From Oceanospirillum sp048265165 (lineage in GTDB: Bacteria; Pseudomonadota; Gammaproteobacteria; Pseudomonadales; Halomonadaceae), in assembly GCF_048265165.1 (NCBI RefSeq), contig NZ_JBLXCD010000007.1, positions 1-64,000 on the forward strand: 64,000 bases of DNA, written 5' to 3'. Position 1 is the first letter of the stretch. Each line of letters begins with the position of its first letter. Below, one piece after another: positions 9,166-19,404 of this stretch. The translations under genes were made by a program, and so were the position numbers. The notes beneath the pieces were generated by a model. It worked only from the letters and a program-made list of their open reading frames with translations. It ran no database searches and had not been told where the DNA came from.

Positions 9166-9498
9166 GGATGTGGGTTATCACTATTTGATAAGGCGCTGCT
9201 GAATGAGATTCTGATTCTAACATAATCGACAAAAACCCCCTTATTTTTAGCCTAAGCTAAAAACCGCTACCGAAAGTATGTTAACTGGTGGCGGGCCCTT
9301 CCGACGAAGGATAAGGATTAACACTGAAAATAATAGGCGCAACATTGGGTTTGTCTGATAAATATCCTTATACTTTGCAGCAACATAAACATTAACGCTA
9401 AATTGACTAATATTCTCTCTGATCGACAAGCCAGAATCAGGCACAGCCTGTGGTGATCGCTGTCGGTTAACTGTTAAGAGAAAGGAGCCCCGGGCACT
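9166..9498. other. rsgA-orn divergent intergenic region
   Basis: This 333-base, AT-rich gap must hold the promoters of rsgA (minus) and orn (plus). I see an 8-bp A/T-rich inverted repeat with a CTAA loop at 9244-9263 and a 5-bp repeat CCTTC/GAAGG at 9297-9310. No convincing -35/-10 pair or coding frame is visible. A short minus-strand frame (9247-9444) has no supporting features. Confidence 0.6.
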
Positions 9499-10056
9499 AT
9501 GGCACAGGCAGCAGAATCGAAAAAAAAGAGTAATCTGATCTGGATCGATCTGGAGATGACGGGCCTTGAGCCAGAGCGCGATACCATTATTGAGATCGCC
9601 ACCGTTGTTACCGATCCTGAATTAAATATCATCGCCGAAGGCCCGACTTTTGCGATTGCTAAACCAAAGGCTGTCATGGATGAAATGGGTGAGTGGTGTA
9701 CTAAGCAGCACGGCTCTTCAGGGCTTACTCAGCGAGTGCTTGAAAGTACAACCAGCATGCAGGAAGCAGAGCAGAAAACGATAGAGTTTTTGCTGCAGTA
9801 TGTTGAGCCGGGTGAGTCGCCAATGTGTGGTAACAGTATCCAGCAGGATCGCCGTTTTCTTGTCAAAGAGATGCCGCGTCTGGAGAGGTTGTTTAACTAC
9901 CGGCATCTGGATGTGAGTTCTTTGAAAGTTCTCGCGAAGAACTGGTATCCGGAGGTGGCAAAAAGTGTTCAGAAAGGTGGTTCTCATTTGGCAATGGATG
10001 ATATCAAAGACTCCATCAATGAGCTTAAGCATTACCGTGAGCATATGCTGAAATAA
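9499..10056 (+). CDS. orn: Oligoribonuclease
   Basis: Orn is the essential 3'-5' exoribonuclease that clears 2- to 5-mer RNAs, including pGpG from cyclic-di-GMP breakdown. It belongs to the DEDDh family: Asp17 and Glu19 lie in IDLEMTG, and further acidic residues and the HxxxD-type motif (HLAMDDIKDS) are at the C-terminus. The protein has 185 residues, the usual size. AAAGGAG precedes the start. It sits divergent from rsgA and is followed by a strong terminator. Confidence 0.97.
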   Translation: MAQAAESKKKSNLIWIDLEMTGLEPERDTIIEIATVVTDPELNIIAEGPTFAIAKPKAVMDEMGEWCTKQHGSSGLTQRVLESTTSMQEAEQKTIEFLLQYVEPGESPMCGNSIQQDRRFLVKEMPRLERLFNYRHLDVSSLKVLAKNWYPEVAKSVQKGGSHLAMDDIKDSINELKHYREHMLK

Positions 10057-10078
10057 GCAGTTCAGTAGAGATTAAGGC

Positions 10079-10105
10079 AAAAGGCGCATTCTTATGCGCC
10101 TTTTT
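10079..10105. terminator. Terminator shared by orn and ohr
   Basis: An 11-bp stem (10079-10089 with 10094-10104) with a 4-nt loop is flanked by A-tract and T-tract. It serves orn on the plus strand and, being symmetric, probably the convergent ohr gene. Confidence 0.85.
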
Positions 10106-10139
10106 ACTTTATGCCATATCTGAATATGATAGGCAGTAC

Positions 10140-10562
10140 TTAGATTGCCGCGCCGTTAACGCTAACCTGAACATCAATGTTGCCCCGGATTGCATTGGAG
10201 TATGGGCAAACCTGATGGGCGGCGCGTACCAGATTCAGAGCTGTTTCCTGCTCGAGGTCCAGTGTTACCAGCAGCGCAACGGCCAGGGCAAAACCTCCAC
10301 CATTATTCGGGCCTATACCAACTTCAGCGGTGACAGGCGCTTCGTTTAGTTTCACTTTGGCTTCGCGGGCAACATGCAGAACTGCATTTGAAAAGCAGGC
10401 GGCATAACCGGCAGCAAAGAGCTGTTCCGGGTTAGTCGCATTGCCGGCGCCGCCCATCTCTTTCGGGTAGGTCAGGCTGACCTCCAGTAAACCATCATCT
10501 GTTTTCACCTGGCCATTACGACCAGCAGATGCTGTTGCTGATGTGTTGTAGATTGTTTGCAT
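10140..10562 (-). CDS. ohr: Organic hydroperoxide resistance protein Ohr
   Basis: Ohr is a thiol peroxidase that reduces fatty-acid and other organic hydroperoxides. The protein has 140 residues of the Ohr/OsmC fold with both catalytic cysteines in their motifs (AACFSNA and HQVCPYSNA). The second motif, with VCPYS, is diagnostic of Ohr rather than OsmC. It is divergent from a MarR-type regulator with OhrR features, and the shared promoter region contains two copies of an OhrR-like operator. Confidence 0.95.
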   Translation of the reverse strand: MQTIYNTSATASAGRNGQVKTDDGLLEVSLTYPKEMGGAGNATNPEQLFAAGYAACFSNAVLHVAREAKVKLNEAPVTAEVGIGPNNGGGFALAVALLVTLDLEQETALNLVRAAHQVCPYSNAIRGNIDVQVSVNGAAI

Positions 10563-10596
10563 GGGATGAACTCCTGATTATTTTGATGAAATTAAG

Positions 10597-10614
10597 TTGT
10601 GCACAATTTAATTG
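10597..10614. promoter_or_regulatory. OhrR operator-like repeat, copy 1
   Basis: TTGTGCACAATTTAATTG contains the palindromic core CAATT-T-AATTG, which resembles known OhrR operators. It sits 35 bases upstream of the ohr start. It matches copy 2 at 17 of 18 positions in the same orientation. Confidence 0.7.
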
Positions 10615-10655
10615 CTAGCAACTATATTTCGACCATAGGGTTGTTTGCAAGTATA

Positions 10656-10673
10656 TTGTGCGCAATTTAATTG
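10656..10673. promoter_or_regulatory. OhrR operator-like repeat, copy 2
   Basis: TTGTGCGCAATTTAATTG repeats copy 1 with one change, 59 bases away. It lies 21 bases upstream of the chosen ohrR start, so it is placed for autoregulation. Its presence argues against the alternative GTG start for ohrR at 10658, which would fall inside it. Confidence 0.7.
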
Positions 10674-10693
10674 ATCGGTTTGAGGCTATTTAT

Positions 10694-11149
10694 ATGTCAT
10701 CAGTTGATAATTCAGAGGCAAACAGCAGTTTACTTAAGCTGGATAATCAGCTCTGTTTTTCTCTTTATAGTGCGACAAATGCCATCACCCGGGCTTATCG
10801 CCCCTTATTGGATGCACTGGACCTGACCTATCTGCAATACATGGCGATGATGGTACTTTGGGAAGAGCAGAAGGTCAGCGTGAAACGATTGGGTGAGCGC
10901 CTGCATCTGGATTCTGGTACGTTAACGCCGCTACTGAAAAGACTGGAAGCAAAGACCCTGATTGTCCGGGGCCGCAGCCCCGATGATGAGCGGGTGCGTG
11001 TGATCACTCTGACGGATGCGGGGCAGTTGCTTAAGGTTCGGGCCGAGACGGTACCGGAGCAGGTTATTTGCCAGACTTGTATGCCGCTTGATGAGCTGAC
11101 GCAGATGAAATACTTATGTGATCAGCTGCTGAAAAACCTTACTAGCTGA
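10694..11149 (+). CDS. ohrR: MarR-family organic-peroxide sensor OhrR
   Basis: This is a winged-helix MarR repressor of about 151 residues. The peroxide-sensing cysteine is in LDNQLCFSLYSA near the N-terminus, matching the OhrR sensor Cys. Additional Cys residues in VICQTCMP near the C-terminus suggest a two-Cys sensor that forms a disulfide when oxidised. The HTH and wing span about 45-105. The frame is open further upstream to a GTG at 10658, but ATG 10694 has a better context and leaves the operator outside the gene. It is divergent from ohr and probably represses it and itself. Confidence 0.92.
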   Translation: MSSVDNSEANSSLLKLDNQLCFSLYSATNAITRAYRPLLDALDLTYLQYMAMMVLWEEQKVSVKRLGERLHLDSGTLTPLLKRLEAKTLIVRGRSPDDERVRVITLTDAGQLLKVRAETVPEQVICQTCMPLDELTQMKYLCDQLLKNLTS

Positions 11150-11292
11150 TTGTGTTCAGTGCTTCCAGTTTTAGCAGAGATCATTACAATGGCGCCTTGT
11201 TAATATACCTGATTAAAACCATAGGTTTTTCATGGGTACTTTCTGATCAATATAATGCGGCGGATTTACGATTCGTTTAGCAGGAGAAATCG

Positions 11293-12288
11293 ATGATTAC
11301 TGTTTGTGCGCTCTATAAGTTTGTTCGTCTCGACCACTTTGAGTCCCTGCGTGAACCTCTGCATCAGGTGATGCTGGATCATGGGGTAAAAGGTACTCTG
11401 CTACTGGCTGCTGAAGGTATTAACGGTACGATTGCCGGGCCGGCAGACGGTATCAAAGCAGTTCTGAACTGGCTGGCGCAGCAACCTGACCTGGCCGATA
11501 TTGTCACTAAAGAATCCTTCCATGAGGAAAACCCGTTCAACCGCACCAAGGTGAAGCTGAAGAAAGAGATTGTCACCATGGGCGTTGAGGGTATCGATCC
11601 TCGCCATGTAGTGGGTACTTACGTTCAGCCGAAAGACTGGAACGCCCTGATCTCAGATCCTGAGGTACTACTGGTGGATACCCGTAACGACTACGAGGTT
11701 GAGATCGGAACGTTTAAAGATGCACTGAATCCAGATACTGAGACCTTCCGCGAGTTTCCGGATTATGTCAAAGAGAACCTGGATCCGGCCAAGCACAAGA
11801 AAGTCGCCATGTTTTGTACCGGTGGTATTCGCTGCGAAAAATCTACGGCCTATATGAAAGAGCAGGGCTTTGATGAGGTCTATCATCTGGAAGGCGGTAT
11901 TTTGAAATATCTGGAAGAGGTGCCGGAAGAAGCGTCACTTTGGCAGGGCGAGTGCTATGTTTTTGACGGGCGCGTATCGGTGAATCATCAGCTGGAGAAA
12001 GGCCTGTATGATATGTGTAATGCCTGCCGTTTGCCGATTACCGAAGAAGACAAAGCGTCGGATAAATATGAGGCCGGTGTCAGCTGTCCGAAATGTCACG
12101 GCACCCACACTGAAGAGCAGCTGAAGCGTTTTCGTGATCGCGAAAAGCAGATTCAGCTGGCCCGTGTCCGTGGTATTGAACATGTGGGTGGCGAAGCCAA
12201 GACCCATGCGGAACTGAACCGTGAACTGAAGCAAAAGCAAAAACAGCAGCAGAAAGAGAAGCAGGCCAAACAGGCAGCCGCTAAATAA
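11293..12288 (+). CDS. trhO: tRNA uridine(34) hydroxylase TrhO (rhodanese family)
   Basis: TrhO performs oxygen-dependent 5-hydroxylation of wobble uridine in tRNA. The N-terminal acylphosphatase-like region (about 1-95) is followed by a rhodanese domain (about 110-220) with the active loop CTGGIRC (Cys175, Cys181). A C-terminal Cys-rich segment has CNAC and CPKC pairs (about 240-270). The tail is Lys/Gln-rich. CAGGAG precedes the start. The protein has 331 residues, as usual for YceA proteins. It is convergent with tag. Confidence 0.93.
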   Translation: MITVCALYKFVRLDHFESLREPLHQVMLDHGVKGTLLLAAEGINGTIAGPADGIKAVLNWLAQQPDLADIVTKESFHEENPFNRTKVKLKKEIVTMGVEGIDPRHVVGTYVQPKDWNALISDPEVLLVDTRNDYEVEIGTFKDALNPDTETFREFPDYVKENLDPAKHKKVAMFCTGGIRCEKSTAYMKEQGFDEVYHLEGGILKYLEEVPEEASLWQGECYVFDGRVSVNHQLEKGLYDMCNACRLPITEEDKASDKYEAGVSCPKCHGTHTEEQLKRFRDREKQIQLARVRGIEHVGGEAKTHAELNRELKQKQKQQQKEKQAKQAAAK

Positions 12289-12299
12289 GCGGCTACCTG
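12271..12299 (-). terminator. Hairpin terminator for tag, overlapping the trhO 3' end
   Basis: Read on the minus strand, a 12-bp stem with one G-U pair and a 5-nt loop is followed by a short TTT. It lies just past the tag stop and spans the trhO stop codon. The T-run is weak, so efficiency is uncertain. Confidence 0.45.
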
Positions 12300-12317
12300 C
12301 TAACGGATCGCAAAGCC

Positions 12318-12965
12318 CTAGCTCTGTGTGAGCAGGTTTTTTTTCAGATTGGCGCGTGCTTCTAGAACGGCATCGCGCTTGAAGCAGCCTTCTAAGTGAT
12401 CGTTCACTAAGCCCATCGCCTGCATAAAGGCATAGCAGGTTGTTGGCCCGACAAATTTCCAGCCTCGCTTTTTCAGATCTTTGCTGAGTTGTTTTGAAAG
12501 TTCTGTTTGGGCGATGGGGCTGATGCTTGCGTAATCTGCCTGCGCAGGCCGCTGCTCAGGGCTGGCCTCGTAATGCCAAAAATAAGCCGCCAGGGAGCCA
12601 AATTCCTTCTGCAGCTCAATTGCCCGTTTCGCATTATTGATGGTCGCTTCGATCTTACCCTTGTGCCGGATAATCCCTGCGTCTAGCAGTAAGTTATCCA
12701 CATCCTGCACCGTGAATTGCGCGACCTTATGAAAATCAAAACCTGCAAACGCGGCCCGAAAATTCTCCCGTTTACGCAGAATGGTGATCCAGCTTAGCCC
12801 TGCCTGAAAGCCTTCCAGACAGATCTTTTCAAACAAACGAATATCATCTGTAACTGGAAAACCCCATTCGGTATCGTGGTAGTTGCGGTACAGCTCATCA
12901 TTTTCACCGCACCACCAACAGCGTTTAACACCGTGAGTATCTGTTATAAGCCCTGCGTCTGCCAT
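12318..12965 (-). CDS. tag: DNA-3-methyladenine glycosylase I
   Basis: Tag removes 3-methyladenine from alkylated DNA. Family hallmarks are visible: CWWCG near the N-terminus (zinc ligand Cys), YHDTEWG, the helix-hairpin-helix region around LLLDAGIIRHKGKI, and the C-terminal GPTTCYAFMQAMGLVNDH with the remaining zinc ligands. The protein has 215 residues, about 28 more than E. coli Tag, partly from an N-terminal extension before CWWCG and partly from the C-terminus. It is convergent with trhO. Confidence 0.95.
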   Translation of the reverse strand: MADAGLITDTHGVKRCWWCGENDELYRNYHDTEWGFPVTDDIRLFEKICLEGFQAGLSWITILRKRENFRAAFAGFDFHKVAQFTVQDVDNLLLDAGIIRHKGKIEATINNAKRAIELQKEFGSLAAYFWHYEASPEQRPAQADYASISPIAQTELSKQLSKDLKKRGWKFVGPTTCYAFMQAMGLVNDHLEGCFKRDAVLEARANLKKNLLTQS

Positions 12966-13079
12966 CCGGAACCCTCTGTCGTCATTAGTCTGGCAAGAGA
13001 ATGCATTGGAACAAAATAATTATCTACAGAGAAAGAGACTTTGTTTGCCGGTATCGGAAAACCGTTGGGCGGATAAGCG

Positions 13080-13111
13080 CTCACCTTTGTTCAAATAAGA
13101 GCAAAGGTGAG
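13080..13111 (-). repeat. Inverted repeat downstream of hupE
   Basis: A 10-bp perfect repeat, CTCACCTTTG (13080-13089) with CAAAGGTGAG (13102-13111), has a 12-nt loop and lies 10 bases past the hupE/ureJ stop. There is no T-tract. It may mark the 3' end of the urease transcript. Confidence 0.45.
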
Positions 13112-13120
13112 TGGTTAGCT

Positions 13121-13687
13121 TTAAACCGCGAGCACAACTCCTGTCAGAGCGATCAGGCCGCCGGCAATCTCGGCACGGAAGGCTTTCACTTTCTGGATCA
13201 GACCGATACCCGTCAGATGCAGTGCCATTGTAGCCACGCTAAAGCCCAGCAGGTAAGTGCTTAGCAGTGCACCGGATGGAAGCTCTGCGCCGTGAGCGGC
13301 CCCATGGAAAATAGCCATTGCTGCAACCAGCAGGGAACTTACTGGAGTGCTGAAGCGAGCCGAAAATGCCACCAGCAGGCCTGCAATAATCACAGATGCG
13401 CTGATACCGGCTTCCACGAACGGGAACTGTACACCTGCTGCTGCCACAACAGCAGCTAGCAGCATCATGCCCACAAAGGTTACGGGCAGTTGCCAGCGGG
13501 CGTTACCCCCCATTTTTGCGGCCCAGATACCCACCGCTAGCATCGCCAGCAGGTGATCGAGCCCCAGCAGCGGGTGCGTTAAACCGGCCATCAGGCCGGA
13601 AACCTCGTGGCCGGTGTGGGCCATGGCTGAGGTTGGTAGCAGGCTGGCGCCCATCAGTAGTGCTTTGGAAAGTGTTGTCTTCTTCAT
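13121..13687 (-). CDS. ureJ: HupE/UreJ family protein, putative nickel permease
   Basis: The protein has 188 residues with a signal peptide (about 1-23, ending AMA before HTGHE). Five or six hydrophobic helices follow. The signature HPLLGLDHLLAM at about residues 37-48 supplies the His/Asp residues thought to bind metal in HupE/UreJ proteins. Family members are linked to urease or hydrogenase nickel supply. Here it is the last gene of the urease cluster, 75 bases after ureG, so nickel uptake for urease is the natural inference. HupE would be the name in a hydrogenase context. Confidence 0.88.
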   Translation of the reverse strand: MKKTTLSKALLMGASLLPTSAMAHTGHEVSGLMAGLTHPLLGLDHLLAMLAVGIWAAKMGGNARWQLPVTFVGMMLLAAVVAAAGVQFPFVEAGISASVIIAGLLVAFSARFSTPVSSLLVAAMAIFHGAAHGAELPSGALLSTYLLGFSVATMALHLTGIGLIQKVKAFRAEIAGGLIALTGVVLAV

Positions 13688-13762
13688 CCTGATTGTCCTT
13701 TTGAAACAAAAATACGTTGGCGTTGTTCGGGTTCGTCATCGGGTTTTCTATTACCCGGCGTG

Positions 13763-14410
13763 TTAAACCACGGCTTCAGCGGGTGGAATCGCTTTTGATT
13801 CCAGCATGCCTTCGGTAACGATAAACTGAATGATCTGATCCAATCCCTGAGCCTGCTTCAGGTTAGAGAAAACAAAGGGACGGTCACCGCGCATCCGTTT
13901 TGCGTCCCGGTCCATCACCTCAAGTGATGCCCCCACAATTGGTGCCAGGTCGGTTTTGTTGATAATCAGCAGGTCAGATTTGGTGATCCCAGGGCCACCT
14001 TTACGGGGGATTTTGTCACCTGCAGATACATCGATCACATAGATGGTCAGGTCGGAGAGTTCAGGGCTAAAGGTGGCGCTCAGGTTATCACCACCGCTCT
14101 CCACAAAGACCACATCCAGTGCACCGTGGCGCTCAACCAGCTGGTCGATGGCCGCCAGGTTCATGGAGGCATCCTCACGAATGGCGGTATGGGGGCAGCC
14201 ACCGGTTTCCACACCCAGAATCCGATCAGCATTCAGGGCTTTATGCTCGGTGAGAAATTTCGCATCCTCTTTGGTGTAAATATCGTTGGTTACTACAGCG
14301 ATCTCATAGTGATCCCGCAGTGCGGCACAGAGCGAGCGTAGCAGGGCCGTTTTACCGGAGCCCACCGGGCCGCCAACGCCGACCCGCAGTGTCTGTTTTG
14401 GTTTTGTCAT
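13763..14410 (-). CDS. ureG: Urease accessory GTPase UreG
   Basis: UreG is a SIMIBI-class GTPase that hydrolyses GTP to deliver nickel into urease. The P-loop GGPVGSGKT is near residue 13, the nickel-site motif CPH lies in ETGGCPHTA, and the base-specificity motif NKTDL follows. The protein has 215 residues. It follows ureF on the same strand with a gap of about 60 bases. It has no N-terminal His-rich extension, which fits a cluster where UreE carries the His tail. Confidence 0.97.
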   Translation of the reverse strand: MTKPKQTLRVGVGGPVGSGKTALLRSLCAALRDHYEIAVVTNDIYTKEDAKFLTEHKALNADRILGVETGGCPHTAIREDASMNLAAIDQLVERHGALDVVFVESGGDNLSATFSPELSDLTIYVIDVSAGDKIPRKGGPGITKSDLLIINKTDLAPIVGASLEVMDRDAKRMRGDRPFVFSNLKQAQGLDQIIQFIVTEGMLESKAIPPAEAVV

Positions 14411-14472
14411 GACGTATCCTCGTGCTTAATTTCTTATCGTGAGACGCTTTCCGGGCTGATAGTGAACAAGGA

Positions 14473-15201
14473 TCAGGAGCGGAAGAGTCGTGAATACATA
14501 TGTTCATGTTGTGAGCTGGCGATGGCTAAAGCGGGTAAGCCTGCGCCAATCTCCTCTTCAGCAATAAGTTCTGCCTGTTCGATGGCGGTCTCCAGCTCCG
14601 GTTGTAGGGCGACCAGCAGCTGTTGTGCCTGCGTCTGCCCCAGAGGCACCAGTTTAGTCGCTGCCGCGATCTGGTTTTCCAGCCAGGACCAAAGAAAGCC
14701 ATTGGCTGCTGCCCGGTAGGGGATCTGCCACAGCGATGCCGCTAAAGCGAACAAACCGATAAAGCTTACCGGCTCACCTTTGCTGAAGGGCTGGGACATC
14801 TGCAGACTGTTCATCAGGCGCATCAGGGCTTCGCCCATGGCGGTATCGGTCAGGGTCAGTTCATGGGTTTCCCGGCAGGCCAGTGTCAGCTCATTAATGC
14901 GCTTCAACTCTTTGATATACTTCGAATCGGGCCAGTTCTCTTGGGCACAGGCTTGCATTGAGAGCCGCAGCAAAGGAAGATCAGTACCGGAAAGGCTCAG
15001 ATGTAGCTGTTCCCGCACCCAGTGTTCCACTTGATCGGCCTTGCGAATCCAGCCCGCTTCAATGGCGTATTCCATGCCGTGGGAGAAGGCGTAGCCACCC
15101 ACCGGCAGACTGACCGAAGCCAGATGCATCAGGCGCACCAGACTCAGACCGGTCAGAGCTGGCGCTATTGGTTCAGAGACGTTAACCGGCTCAGTGTTCA
15201 T
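14473..15201 (-). CDS. ureF: Urease accessory protein UreF
   Basis: UreF acts with UreD(H) and UreG in the urease activation complex. The core motif LMHLASVSLPVGGYAFSHG is near the N-terminus, and the all-helical body has 242 residues. The reading frame extends upstream to 15339, but that part only reads the His-rich end of ureE in another frame and is not UreF-like. ATG 15201 gives the normal N-terminus and overlaps the ureE 3' end by 11 bases, implying translational coupling. Confidence 0.94.
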   Translation of the reverse strand: MNTEPVNVSEPIAPALTGLSLVRLMHLASVSLPVGGYAFSHGMEYAIEAGWIRKADQVEHWVREQLHLSLSGTDLPLLRLSMQACAQENWPDSKYIKELKRINELTLACRETHELTLTDTAMGEALMRLMNSLQMSQPFSKGEPVSFIGLFALAASLWQIPYRAAANGFLWSWLENQIAAATKLVPLGQTQAQQLLVALQPELETAIEQAELIAEEEIGAGLPALAIASSQHEHMYSRLFRS

Positions 15202-15736
15202 GGGAATGCTCGTGGCTGTGCGAGTGTTCTTGGCTATGTCCATGATCATGACTGTGCGAATGGTCGTGGCTGTGTCCATGATCATGGCCGTGGGAATGTC
15301 CGCCCAGACCCTTGAAGTAGGCACCATTCTCCGGCACAAACACCGCTTCGGTATGCACGATGGTTAACTCCAGCAGTTCCAGCATCTCTTCCAGCACATG
15401 ATCCGGTGTAATGCGCAGCAAGCGCTCCCCCACCTGTAATTTCACATGACGGTTGCCCAGGTGGTAACAGGCGCGGGCAAAGGTGTGCCAGTCATCACAG
15501 CGGGCTTCGGTTACCGGCTCGACCGCTCCTTCCACCTGCACAATTTTGCCGCAGTGGGATTTCAGATACTCACCCACCTGAAGTGCTGTGCCCCGTTCCA
15601 GAAACACCCGAACCTCTTCGCCGTCGGTACTGGTGAGACGAAGGCGACCACGATCCCGTTGTTCGTGATTCAGGGTCACCGTAGCGTAAATCGGGCCTGC
15701 TTTTTCGGTGCCCAGGCGTTCGTAAATCTCAAGCAT
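15191..15736 (-). CDS. ureE: Urease accessory nickel chaperone UreE, His-rich tail
   Basis: UreE binds nickel and donates it for urease metallocentre assembly. The N-terminal peptide-binding domain (about 1-75) and metal-binding domain (about 80-143) are followed by a C-terminal tail of about 37 residues with 17 histidines in alternating HSH/HDH pattern. This resembles the Klebsiella UreE tail and should store several nickel ions. The gene is 33 bases downstream of the fused ureBC and overlaps ureF. Confidence 0.95.
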   Translation of the reverse strand: MLEIYERLGTEKAGPIYATVTLNHEQRDRGRLRLTSTDGEEVRVFLERGTALQVGEYLKSHCGKIVQVEGAVEPVTEARCDDWHTFARACYHLGNRHVKLQVGERLLRITPDHVLEEMLELLELTIVHTEAVFVPENGAYFKGLGGHSHGHDHGHSHDHSHSHDHGHSQEHSHSHEHSHEH

Positions 15737-15769
15737 CTTGGTGCTCCTTTAAGAATTTTCCGGGCGGCA

Positions 15770-17869
<2,100 letters not shown>

Positions 17870-17881
17870 GATGATCTCTCC

Positions 17882-18184
17882 TTAGCAGATAGGCTGGTGA
17901 ACAGTGACAAGCTTGGTGCCGTCGGGGAAGGTGGCTTCTACCTGAACCTCATGGATCAGTTCCGGTACGCCCTCCATCACCTGATCGGCATTCAGCAGGG
18001 TTTTGCCGTAGCTCATTAGCTCGGCTACGGTTTTACCGTCCCGGGCTCCCTCGATAATCTCCATGGTGATAAAGGCGATGGCCTCGGGATAATTCAGCTT
18101 CAGCCCCCGATTCAGGCGACGCTCAGCCAGCAGGGCTGCAGTAAAGATCAACAGCTTATCTTTCTCTCTTGGCAGTAGTTCCAT
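17882..18184 (-). CDS. ureA: Urease gamma subunit
   Basis: The protein has 100 residues and starts MELLPREKDKLL, the standard UreA N-terminus. The conserved middle (RGLKLNYPEA, EGARDGKTV) and C-terminal (VQVEATFPDGTKLVTVH) segments are present. ATG 18184 follows AAGAGG at good spacing; the longer frame from TTG 18199 is unsupported. It lies between ureD and the ureB-ureC fusion gene and forms the smallest part of the (UreA-UreBC)3 enzyme. Confidence 0.97.
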   Translation of the reverse strand: MELLPREKDKLLIFTAALLAERRLNRGLKLNYPEAIAFITMEIIEGARDGKTVAELMSYGKTLLNADQVMEGVPELIHEVQVEATFPDGTKLVTVHQPIC

Positions 18185-18265
18185 AGTGACCTCTTGCAAT
18201 TTGACTCTGGATAGACAGGTAATTTTGTTATTCGCCTAAGGCGCTATTTGGCCGAAAGCTTAAAT

Positions 18266-19192
18266 TCAGGTGGCCCATATCCTCGGTTCACAGGCGCTCC
18301 GATTGAGCAGTTCAGGGCGAATCTGTCGCCAGCATTCGATAAAGAGTTTGCGGGCTTTTTCCGAGCAGCGGCCCAGATATCGCACCATCAGAAAGCCGTG
18401 ATTCAGGGTGACACCCGCGAGAAAATCATCATCCAGGGCTTTGTGCTGTGCGCAGCACTCACGCAAACGGTGAATCAGGTTCTCCAGCCGGGTTTCATCA
18501 TCGTCTATCGCAACGTCAAAAGAGGGTGCGTCGAACGGCCCGGCTACCATCATGGAGGTGATCGGGTAACCCCTCAGACCTGCCAGACTTTGCAGCATGC
18601 CGTTATTCTGCTGATCGCCATCCACCACCAGGCGCTCCCTCAGACAGAGTTTGCCATCGCGAAAAATCTGCAGGTTTTGCTTCATCAGACTGCCGGGGGA
18701 GAAGGGTTGTTGGCAGGCGGGCAGGCCCAGGCTGGTGATCTCCCAGCCGATATAGCGGGCGCTGCCGCTCAGATGAACCTGGGTATCCAGCTGCGTTTGG
18801 GCTCCGGGGTAGATAATGCCTTCCAGTGGCAGCCATTCGAGGGTGGCATTATCCGCCAGATCAAAGCGTAATATCTGATGCTGCAGGCTTTTATCGGCCC
18901 GGGCTTTATAGACCCGACCGGCTCCCGGCGTGGTGATAAGTGTTGAGGCGTGCTCGTCCACATCGGCAGAAATGGTCAGGGTATCGCCTGATACCATGCC
19001 TCCCGGTGGATGCAGCAGATAGAGATGCGCCAGGTTGCGCCCTTCCGGGTAAAAGGGTTTCTGCACATATAGCGGGCCCTTATGCTCACAACCTTTCAGT
19101 ACTGATCCACGGGGTGTACGAGCCAGTTTAAGCATCAGTCGGGCTTCCCAATGGGAAGCCTGTTTCTGTGTTGTGATTACGGGCTGGTTCAT
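18266..19192 (-). CDS. ureD: Urease accessory protein UreD (UreH)
   Basis: UreD is a beta-helical scaffold that binds apo-urease and channels nickel from UreG/UreF. The conserved middle HPPGGMVSGDTL, the TTPGAGRVYKA motif and the C-terminal segment FLMVRYLG are present. The protein has 308 residues, somewhat longer than the roughly 270-290 common in the family. It is the first gene of the urease block after urtE, with a 212-base leader holding a sigma-54-like element and an NtrC-like palindrome. Confidence 0.93.
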   Translation of the reverse strand: MNQPVITTQKQASHWEARLMLKLARTPRGSVLKGCEHKGPLYVQKPFYPEGRNLAHLYLLHPPGGMVSGDTLTISADVDEHASTLITTPGAGRVYKARADKSLQHQILRFDLADNATLEWLPLEGIIYPGAQTQLDTQVHLSGSARYIGWEITSLGLPACQQPFSPGSLMKQNLQIFRDGKLCLRERLVVDGDQQNNGMLQSLAGLRGYPITSMMVAGPFDAPSFDVAIDDDETRLENLIHRLRECCAQHKALDDDFLAGVTLNHGFLMVRYLGRCSEKARKLFIECWRQIRPELLNRSACEPRIWAT

Positions 19193-19211
19193 AAGGTGCC
19201 TGCTTTATGGT

Positions 19212-19228
19212 TGCACTATTATGGTGCT
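19212..19228. promoter_or_regulatory. NtrC-binding-site-like palindrome upstream of ureD
   Basis: TGCACTATTATGGTGCT matches the enterobacterial NtrC pattern TGCACYAnnnTGGTGCA except for the last base. It is centred about 28 bases upstream of the ureD ATG. This is downstream of the sigma-54-like element at 19341-19357, an unusual position for an activator site, so it may act as a downstream enhancer or as a roadblock. Confidence 0.6.
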
Positions 19229-19340
19229 TTTTTATTATGGATAGATTTCTTGGTGCGCTGTTTTTGTTCTATAACTATCTGTTTTTATTGATTTTTATAT
19301 TTTTAAAGCGCGTTGATAGCCGTTTGTTGTTACCTATTGA

Positions 19341-19357
19341 TGCAATAATGCGGCCAA
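19341..19357 (-). promoter_or_regulatory. Sigma-54 promoter-like element for the urease genes
   Basis: On the minus strand the sequence reads TTGGCCGCATTATTGCA. It has GG and GC separated by 10 bases and the flanking TTGG and TTGCA of the sigma-54 consensus; three central positions deviate. It points toward ureD and lies between urtE and ureD. This suggests nitrogen-controlled transcription of the urease genes separately from urt. Confidence 0.5.
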
Positions 19358-19404
19358 AAGTGAAGACACTCTAAAGCCGCGCTAAGCTTTGAACCTTCTA
19401 TGTC

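Noticed and set aside
15202..15339. N-terminal extension of ureF
   Set aside because: It only reads the His-rich repeat of ureE in another frame, giving a Thr/Met-rich sequence unlike any UreF.
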